Assembly: GCA_020636405.1 (NCBI GenBank)
Contig: JACJXW010000006.1
Location: 186,001-250,000, forward strand
DNA: 64,000 bases
DNA from: Lewinellaceae bacterium
Lineage (GTDB): Bacteria > Bacteroidota > Bacteroidia > Chitinophagales > Saprospiraceae
Direction of reading: 5' to 3'
Within the stretch, counting starts at the first letter, position 1. Every line of letters begins with the position of its first letter. Shown here in pieces: positions 58,849 through 64,000 of this stretch. Under the pieces are notes generated by a model. It was not told the origin of the DNA. It made no database searches and saw nothing but the letters and a program-made list of their open reading frames with translations. The position numbers were made by a program, and so were the translations under genes.

Positions 58849-58891
58849 TTCTCTCTCTTTTTTGAGCGCTGCAAATATGGGGATAATAATA

Positions 58892-58921
58892 TAAAATCCT
58901 ACTAAATCAATAGGGATTTTA
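58892..58921. promoter_or_regulatory. Inverted repeat in the divergent cys / sulfhydrylase promoter region
   Basis: TAAAATCCTA (58892-58901), nine bases, TAGGGATTTTA (58911-58921): complementary except for one inserted base. It lies between the DUF2061 start (58848) and the sulfhydrylase start (59053), both concerned with sulfur assimilation, so it could bind a shared regulator. No SAM-riboswitch pattern was seen in the interval. Confidence 0.45.
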
Positions 58922-59052
58922 TAAAATTCAATTCTCGGTAAATTTAAAAGAAAAGCCCTATACTAGCCGCATTGTTTGAAATGATTCGGACTTCCTCTTT
59001 GCTGTTATAAAAGGCTGGAAATCATACAGGCCGCCAATCCAAAACGAATACC

Positions 59053-60237
59053 ATGGAAAAGGACAACCACCGATTCGAAACGAAGGCCATCCGGGGGCAG
59101 ATGGAGCGTACCGGGTACCGCGAGCACAGCGCACCTTTGTTCCTGACCTCGAGTTTTACCTTCCCCACCGCCGAATTAATGGCCGATACTTTTTCCGGCC
59201 AGGCGGACGGCATCATCTATTCGCGTTACAGCAATCCCAATACCGATGAGCTGATCCGGAAGGCCTGCGCCATGGAAGGTGCGGAAGATGGTTTTGCCAC
59301 AGCTTCCGGTATGGCGGCCGTTTTTGCCAGCATGGCGGCATTGCTCAAGGCAGGCGACCACATCCTGGCCTCCAGGGCGGTGTTTGGTTCTACCCACCAG
59401 ATCCTTACCGAGTTATTCCCGCGTTGGGGCATTACCTTCACCTATGTCGACCCGGAAGACATCGATAACTGGGAGCAGCACCTGCAGTCCAACACCCGGA
59501 TGATCGTCCTGGAGACGCCTTCCAATCCTGGACTGGCGCTGATCGACCTGGAAAAAGCCGGAGCTTTGGCCCGGCAACATAGGTTGATCCTCAATGTAGA
59601 CAACTGTTTCGCTACGCCCTATCTGCAGACGCCGTTGATGTACGGGGCTCACCTTTCCGTTCACTCGGGCACCAAGTGGATGGATGGCCAGGGCCGCGTT
59701 CTGGGGGGGCTGGTTGTCGGCGATGCCGAACTGATCGAAAAGGTGCGTTTTTTCTGTCGCCACACGGGCCCGGCCATGTCCCCTTTCAATGCCTGGGTGC
59801 TGTCGAAGAGCCTGGAAACCCTGGCGGTGCGTATGGACCGCCACTGCAGCAACGCTTTGAGGCTGGCCAGTTATCTGGAAGCGCACCCAGGGGTCCTGCG
59901 GGTGTCCTACCCACATCTGGCTTCTCATCCGCAGTACGAGCTGGCGAAAAAACAGATGCGCCTGGGCGGCGGCATCGTAGCCTTTGAAGTGCAGGGAGGG
60001 GCAGCGGGAGGCATGGCTTTCCTCAACCGCGTTCGCCTGTGCTCGTTGTCCTCTAACCTGGGTGATTCGCGGACCATCGTTACGCATCCGGCATCTACCA
60101 CCCACTCCAAATTGAAGGAGGAAGAGCGGCTGGCCGTTGGCATCCGGCCGGGTATGATACGCATTTCCGCCGGCCTGGAGCATATCGACGATATCATCGG
60201 GGATGTGGAGCAGGCGTTGGGGGCTAGAGGTGGATGA
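59053..60237 (+). CDS. metZ: O-succinylhomoserine sulfhydrylase (Cys/Met metabolism PLP enzyme)
   Basis: A 394-residue cytoplasmic PLP enzyme. Markers include YSRYSNPNTDELIRKACAMEGAEDGFATASGMAAVFA near residues 56-92, the PLP-binding aspartate in LNVDNCFATPYLQTPL and the Schiff-base lysine Lys208 in SVHSGTKWMDGQGR. The DGQGR variant after the lysine is typical of O-succinylhomoserine sulfhydrylases, which make homocysteine from sulfide. It is divergent from the sulfate-activation operon. Cystathionine gamma-synthase is the main alternative. A GGACGTTT array begins at its stop codon. Confidence 0.88.
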   Translation: MEKDNHRFETKAIRGQMERTGYREHSAPLFLTSSFTFPTAELMADTFSGQADGIIYSRYSNPNTDELIRKACAMEGAEDGFATASGMAAVFASMAALLKAGDHILASRAVFGSTHQILTELFPRWGITFTYVDPEDIDNWEQHLQSNTRMIVLETPSNPGLALIDLEKAGALARQHRLILNVDNCFATPYLQTPLMYGAHLSVHSGTKWMDGQGRVLGGLVVGDAELIEKVRFFCRHTGPAMSPFNAWVLSKSLETLAVRMDRHCSNALRLASYLEAHPGVLRVSYPHLASHPQYELAKKQMRLGGGIVAFEVQGGAAGGMAFLNRVRLCSLSSNLGDSRTIVTHPASTTHSKLKEEERLAVGIRPGMIRISAGLEHIDDIIGDVEQALGARGG

Positions 60238-60307
60238 GGGACGTTGGGGCGTATGGACGTTTGGACGTTTGGATGTTGGGACGTTTGGACGTTTGGATGT
60301 TGGACTG
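60235..60307 (+). repeat. GGACGTTT/GGATGTTG array after the sulfhydrylase stop
   Basis: Starting at the TGA: about nine 8-base units. After GGACGTTG and GGGCGTAT, the order GGACGTTT, GGACGTTT, GGATGTTG occurs twice. The same words, in opposite orientation, follow the small acidic gene at 10486-10553. No complementary arm nearby. Confidence 0.9.
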
Positions 60308-60775
60308 CGTTAAAAATTGCTGCTGAAAGCCCTTCCTGAGCCGGAAATCGGACACGAGCGAAGCGACTGAGGGCGTATAACCTGGCATCGAATACTCATT
60401 TTGTACCTTATTCCGACTTCCCACTTCCGACTTCCGACTTCCCACTAAAAACAGTGGCCGGTACAATGCCCAAACGGATGGGTGGGAGAGGCTATTCCGA
60501 AAGACTTCCCGGACTCTCTCCGTCATAGCCGGACTGCGGGCCGTCGGCGACGGGTTTCCTCACATGTGGACGAATACACGAATAGACGCGAGGCGGGTAC
60601 ATAATTATCCTTTGAAAAGACAATATTCTCGGGTGGGCTGGCGTATTGATAAACGTTTGAAAGCAGGGAAGTATGAAAGTGGGCAATTTGGAACGTTGTT
60701 CTTGTAAAGAACCCCACCTCGCCGCTCCTGCGTTCAAACCTCACCACATCTGATCACGCCCTAAATACAGTACCT
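60308..60775. other. Gene-free interval before the repeat-protein gene
   Basis: No gene recognised. At 60410-60446 TTCCGAC and TTCCCAC words alternate in a short array (five units), of the C-rich type. A -7-like box was not identified with confidence before the ATG at 60776. Confidence 0.5.
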
Positions 60776-61603
60776 ATGAGAAACCTCTTTTTGATCGCTT
60801 TACTTCACAGTACCTTTTTTACCCTTTCCGCGCAGTTCACCTACTCCGGGGTATTCGTTCCGGCGGAAACGGAATTCGAATATGCACAGCAGGTGAGCTG
60901 GGAGGCGCTTCAACAGCAGCATAAGGACCTGGACGACAAAGGCTTTCGACTGGTGGATATTGAAACGGCTAAGTCCGGCGCCCGCCGATATTACTGGGCC
61001 ATCTGGAAAAAAGAAGAAGTACACAGTACCCTCCGGCAAGTGGAAAGCTGGGATTCCCTGGTCATCATGAAGCGGCAGATGGCGGCGGACAGCTTTGTAA
61101 TGGATGAAATAGAGGCCTACACCTATGGGGACAAGGAATATTTCCTGGTGGTATGGGTTCCCGGAAAAACGGAACACAAGATAAGAAGGCTGACTTCCTG
61201 GGAAGGATTGGAGAACGACAATGAGAACCTGGCCCGCCGTGACCTGCAACTGGTGGATATTGAAGGTTTTGAAGGCAAAGACGGCACAACCAATTATCTT
61301 GCTCTTTACCATTGGGAGGGCCCGGAATTCAAGACGTATTATTACCGTACGCACGATTATGATGACTTTGTAACAGATAAGGGGTATCGCCAGAAAAGCG
61401 GCTACCACCTTTTTGATTACGAGCGTTTTGAAAAACGGGGACAATCCTTTTACGTCGGGCTGTACCGGGAAGCCAATTCCGCCAGCCGCCTCGAAGACCA
61501 CTATTCCCAAGAGGATTTTAATAAGCTGATGGACAGCGAGAAAGAGAATAATAATATTGTACTTACGGACATTGATATTTATACCAAAGAGGAGGAAAGG
61601 TAA
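60776..61603 (+). CDS. Secreted tandem-repeat protein (BTRD1-like)
   Basis: A 275-residue protein with a signal peptide (LFLIALLHSTFFTLSAQ). Five repeats of about 45-50 residues follow, each with the pattern W-x-x-L ... LVDIE-x-(aromatic) ... YYWAIW, for instance SWEALQQQHKDLDDKGFRLVDIE, SWDSLVIMKRQMAADSFVMDEIEAYTYG and TSWEGLENDNENLARRDLQLVDIEGFEG. This resembles the bacterial tandem repeat domain found in polyglycine hydrolases and other secreted proteins; the match is from memory. No catalytic domain is attached. Ligand unknown. Confidence 0.72.
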   Translation: MRNLFLIALLHSTFFTLSAQFTYSGVFVPAETEFEYAQQVSWEALQQQHKDLDDKGFRLVDIETAKSGARRYYWAIWKKEEVHSTLRQVESWDSLVIMKRQMAADSFVMDEIEAYTYGDKEYFLVVWVPGKTEHKIRRLTSWEGLENDNENLARRDLQLVDIEGFEGKDGTTNYLALYHWEGPEFKTYYYRTHDYDDFVTDKGYRQKSGYHLFDYERFEKRGQSFYVGLYREANSASRLEDHYSQEDFNKLMDSEKENNNIVLTDIDIYTKEEER

Positions 61604-61736
61604 CCGGCAATGTGCTGCTCCATTCAAAAAATACCTATATTTGAGCTCGTGGTATATCGACGATGAAGCGGCGTTTAATGGCGTCCCTTCGCGGGCGGTA
61701 TACCCTGATGTGAAGAATAATTCCAAATTACCGGTA

Positions 61737-63092
61737 ATGGCCCTGCGAACGAAGTTCCTTTTCTTCCTTTTACTGATCAATACCTTTCTTGTCGCTCAGC
61801 AACACCGCATAGTCGGTTATCTGCCCTATCAGCGTGTCTCCATGCTCGATAAGATACAGATAGACAAACTGACCCACCTTTGTATCGCTTTTGCCAATCC
61901 TGATGAGCAGGGTTACCTTAGTGCAGGTGGTTCAGATTTGCGGGAAGTGGTCCGGCGCGCTCATCAGGACAGTGTAAAGGTGCTTATTTCGCTGGCCGGC
62001 GGAGCCATGAAGCCCGAGTGGGAAGATGCCTGGAAGCGCTTGCTTACCCCCTGGAACCGTCGGGCCTTCATCCAAAAGATCCTGCTTTTCGTTCAGGTTA
62101 ACGAACTGGATGGCGTGGATGTCGACCTCGAATGGAAACAGATCAACCACCATTACAGTGGGTTTATCCTTGAATTGCGGGAAGCCCTTAGCGCGCAGGG
62201 CAAACTGATGACAGCGGCCCTGCCCGGTACGACCCGCTACAAGCACCTCAGCGAAGAGGCCATGCTGTCTTTCGACTTCATCAACCTGATGGCTTATGAC
62301 CTCACCGGCCCCTGGACTGCCGGCCGGCCGGGCCCGCACTCGCCTTACGCCATGGCCATTTCTTCCCTTACCTACTGGAAAAACCAGGGCATGCCCGCCG
62401 ATAAACTGGTTCTGGGGATCCCCCTTTACGGCTGGGACTTTTCAGATGCGAACAGGGTCACCTCCGTCTATTATGGCACGCTGGTCGCTACCAACCCCGC
62501 TTACGCCCACGTCGATCAGGTAGGCAAGATCTATTATAACGGCATTGTGACTACCATTGCCAAAACCGAGCTGGCCAAAGAGCAGGCCGGCGGCATCATG
62601 CTTTGGGAACTGGGAAAAGACGCCTTCAACGAGTACTCCCTGCTGTCCACCGTTTACGAAACTGTACACGGTTCCGGCGCCCCCACACCCCGGGAGATGC
62701 TGGTGGATTCCAGAATGCCAGGCGGCCCCCTCGCCGACGGTGTAGCCCTTTCACCGGCCATTACCGGACTTCCATTTTCGGAGGGCATGCACCGGCTGGC
62801 TTCGGCTGGCTTTCAGGAGGAGGACAAGATGAACGAATGGGGCACTGAAGTCTTTAGCCTGGGCATTGAGGTCCTTCCCAACCCTTTCCGGGATTCCCTT
62901 AAGATCACCAATAATGAAAAAAACGCCCTGCAATTGGTGCTGACCGATATCAAAGGGCGCCCCCTCTACGAGACTACCCTGCGCCCCAACTCCACCATCA
63001 GTTGGGAGACAGCTAGTTTTCCTCCGGGCCATTATATTTTCTCGGCCATGCGCGGTGATAAGCAAGCTTCCAAGCGGCTCATTAAGATGTGA
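61737..63092 (+). CDS. Secreted glycoside hydrolase family 18 protein with T9SS sorting signal
   Basis: A 451-residue protein. I use the ATG at 61737, which precedes a signal peptide (RTKFLFFLLLINTFLVAQQ); the frame reaches back into the previous gene. The GH18 catalytic motif DxxDxDxE is present as D125-GV-D128-V-D130-L-E132, with LAGG near residue 88, NLMAYDLTGPW near 185 and GGIMLWELGKD near 285 as further barrel strands. The last 75 residues are a T9SS sorting domain (VLPNPFRDSLKITNN). It likely cleaves chitin or other beta-1,4-N-acetylglucosamine polymers outside the cell. Confidence 0.93.
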   Translation: MALRTKFLFFLLLINTFLVAQQHRIVGYLPYQRVSMLDKIQIDKLTHLCIAFANPDEQGYLSAGGSDLREVVRRAHQDSVKVLISLAGGAMKPEWEDAWKRLLTPWNRRAFIQKILLFVQVNELDGVDVDLEWKQINHHYSGFILELREALSAQGKLMTAALPGTTRYKHLSEEAMLSFDFINLMAYDLTGPWTAGRPGPHSPYAMAISSLTYWKNQGMPADKLVLGIPLYGWDFSDANRVTSVYYGTLVATNPAYAHVDQVGKIYYNGIVTTIAKTELAKEQAGGIMLWELGKDAFNEYSLLSTVYETVHGSGAPTPREMLVDSRMPGGPLADGVALSPAITGLPFSEGMHRLASAGFQEEDKMNEWGTEVFSLGIEVLPNPFRDSLKITNNEKNALQLVLTDIKGRPLYETTLRPNSTISWETASFPPGHYIFSAMRGDKQASKRLIKM

Positions 63093-63123
63093 GGGGCTTG
63101 GTTCACTTACATACAGGGATCAC

Positions 63124-64000
63124 CTACCGTTCCATCGGCACCACCCAGGCGTACTGTCGTTCCAACCAGAACCGGGCTTCCAGGAGGTGCGAGCAGGCTC
63201 TTTGGCGGCATTTTTCCAGTAATTTCAATTCTTCCTGGGGAGGGGTGCTGTATTTCCCTTCTGTAGCAGCCTGGATGGCGTTCAGTTTTTGCCGGCATTT
63301 CTCCAGCCAGTTTTTTGCCAGGTCGAGGTGGGTGAAAACGGAGGCATGCGCAAAGTGGCTGAAGGGCCGGTTGTTCAGCTGTTTCAGCGGTATGTCGAGC
63401 CGTTGATAAGCAGTGTGAAGCTGCCCGAACTGATACATCAGCAGAGCCATTCGCTCCTGGCTTTTCTCAACGGTGGCCTTCATGTGCCGCAGGCCTTTGG
63501 AAGTATAAAAGAACAGAATATCCTCCTGCATCTGATACTGGAGGTTCGCCATAGAATTGGAAAGGTCAATGCTGCGGACGAGCGCCGATTGGGCAGCAGG
63601 TAAGAGGGTACAGATCAGGTTGCCATAGGTGCTGTGCTGGCAGGGGTCGTCGTAGGCCCGTTCTAGGCCCGGGCTGTATTCGCAGAAACCGGGGTAACGC
63701 AGGCAGATGTCCCCTTCCATCCTCATTTTTTGTGGTTTGGGCAGCGGCAATTGTTGTAATTGATGGTTGGTAAAGGTAACATTTTCCCATCCGTCGACCT
63801 CCACGACCAGTAGGTGGGCGTCGGGAGGGGCCTGTCCATCCGGAGTGCTGGGAGTACGGAAACGGCTGCGAGTCAATTCCTTATTACAGGTACTATGCCG
63901 CGCCATATAAGACAGCTCACGGGTGGGCGAGCCGTTGGAGGGCAACTTGGCCATTCGGCCCGGGTTGCCCCAGTACCATATCAGTTCGTCCGCTTCGAAA
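63124..64000 (-). CDS. Protein of unknown function, 5' end beyond the window
   Basis: At least 291 residues are visible; the frame stays open to the edge, before a candidate ATG at 63954, with FEADELIWYWGNPGR in front, so the true start is probably outside. The first part is acidic and polar, and residues from about 130 on are helical (RSIDLSNSMANLQYQMQEDILFFY, EKSQERMALLMYQFGQLHTAYQRLDIPL, HLDLAKNWLEKCRQKLNAIQ, LLEKCRQRACSHLLEARFWLER). Cysteines in CLRYPGFCEY and CRQRAC may matter. No family recognised. It is convergent with the GH18 gene. Confidence 0.6.
   Translation of the reverse strand, partial: FEADELIWYWGNPGRMAKLPSNGSPTRELSYMARHSTCNKELTRSRFRTPSTPDGQAPPDAHLLVVEVDGWENVTFTNHQLQQLPLPKPQKMRMEGDICLRYPGFCEYSPGLERAYDDPCQHSTYGNLICTLLPAAQSALVRSIDLSNSMANLQYQMQEDILFFYTSKGLRHMKATVEKSQERMALLMYQFGQLHTAYQRLDIPLKQLNNRPFSHFAHASVFTHLDLAKNWLEKCRQKLNAIQAATEGKYSTPPQEELKLLEKCRQRACSHLLEARFWLERQYAWVVPMER

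Noticed and set aside
58849..59052. SAM riboswitch before the sulfhydrylase gene
   Set aside because: The interval lacks the conserved SAM-I core motifs and a following terminator; only an inverted repeat is visible.

Overview
The window comes from a chromosome of a Bacteroidota bacterium, most likely of the Saprospiria/Lewinella group. This rests on gene content and promoter style, not on a marker gene. Three secreted proteins end in type IX secretion (T9SS) sorting domains. There is a hybrid two-component sensor with a beta-propeller, a Bacteroidetes-type sigma/FecR pair, DUF4252, DUF4266 and DUF3570 proteins, a REP-associated transposase, and -7 boxes of the TAnnTTTG type. Base composition looks slightly above 50% GC. 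No rRNA, tRNA, prophage or CRISPR array was seen.

Layout. 1-5,940: phosphate uptake, with two tandem PiT transporters (the first cut by the window edge) and an OprP-type porin, preceded by direct repeats with an 11-base period that resemble Pho boxes. 5,940-9,192: an arsenic cluster (ArsR, small thioredoxin, permease, ArsF-like and ArsG-like proteins) with two copies of an ArsR-type operator. 9,359-15,127: a YitT protein, then cytochrome c maturation (CcmE, CcmF) followed by a DUF2520 protein and a small acidic protein. 15,343-28,834: a secreted helical-repeat protein, an FtsE-like ATPase, an S9 peptidase, a four-helix-bundle protein, a DUF255 thioredoxin protein, a RAYT transposase inside its own repeats, a BNR-repeat protein, a membrane protein and a GbsR-type regulator. 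29,089-32,044: an ECF sigma factor, probable anti-sigma factor and three DUF4252 proteins in one operon. 32,332-37,371: LptF/G permease, PAP2 phosphatase, a GNAT fusion and an amino-acid:cation symporter. 37,639-43,609: sigma factor, FecR and a 1,372-residue hybrid sensor. 44,721-54,530: DinB-like, LamG/T9SS, Uma2, DUF3570/DUF4266, a second T9SS protein and a lectin-OmpA protein. 54,825-60,237: sulfate activation (CysN, CysD, CysC, DUF2061) divergent from a homocysteine-forming sulfhydrylase. 60,776-64,000: a repeat protein, a GH18 protein and a partial unknown gene.

The most unusual feature lies between the genes. At more than ten loci a degenerate tandem array of a 7- to 12-base word begins at, or within a few bases of, a stop codon. 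Read in the direction of that gene it is G/T-rich, and at most loci a complementary C/A-rich array follows, so the pair can fold into a long bulged hairpin. Each locus has its own word, but words recur between loci: GATTCGTG/GATTCGGG, GGACGTTG, GTGCATTG/GTGTATAG, GGTGTACG, GATTTTTGATGT and CTGGATGG. At three loci the two arms flank a gene instead of a short loop. Two of those genes encode four-helix-bundle (S23/IVP) proteins, and one of them sits between cysD and cysN, which are normally adjacent. I regard these arrays and their cargo as the best candidate here for an undescribed system.
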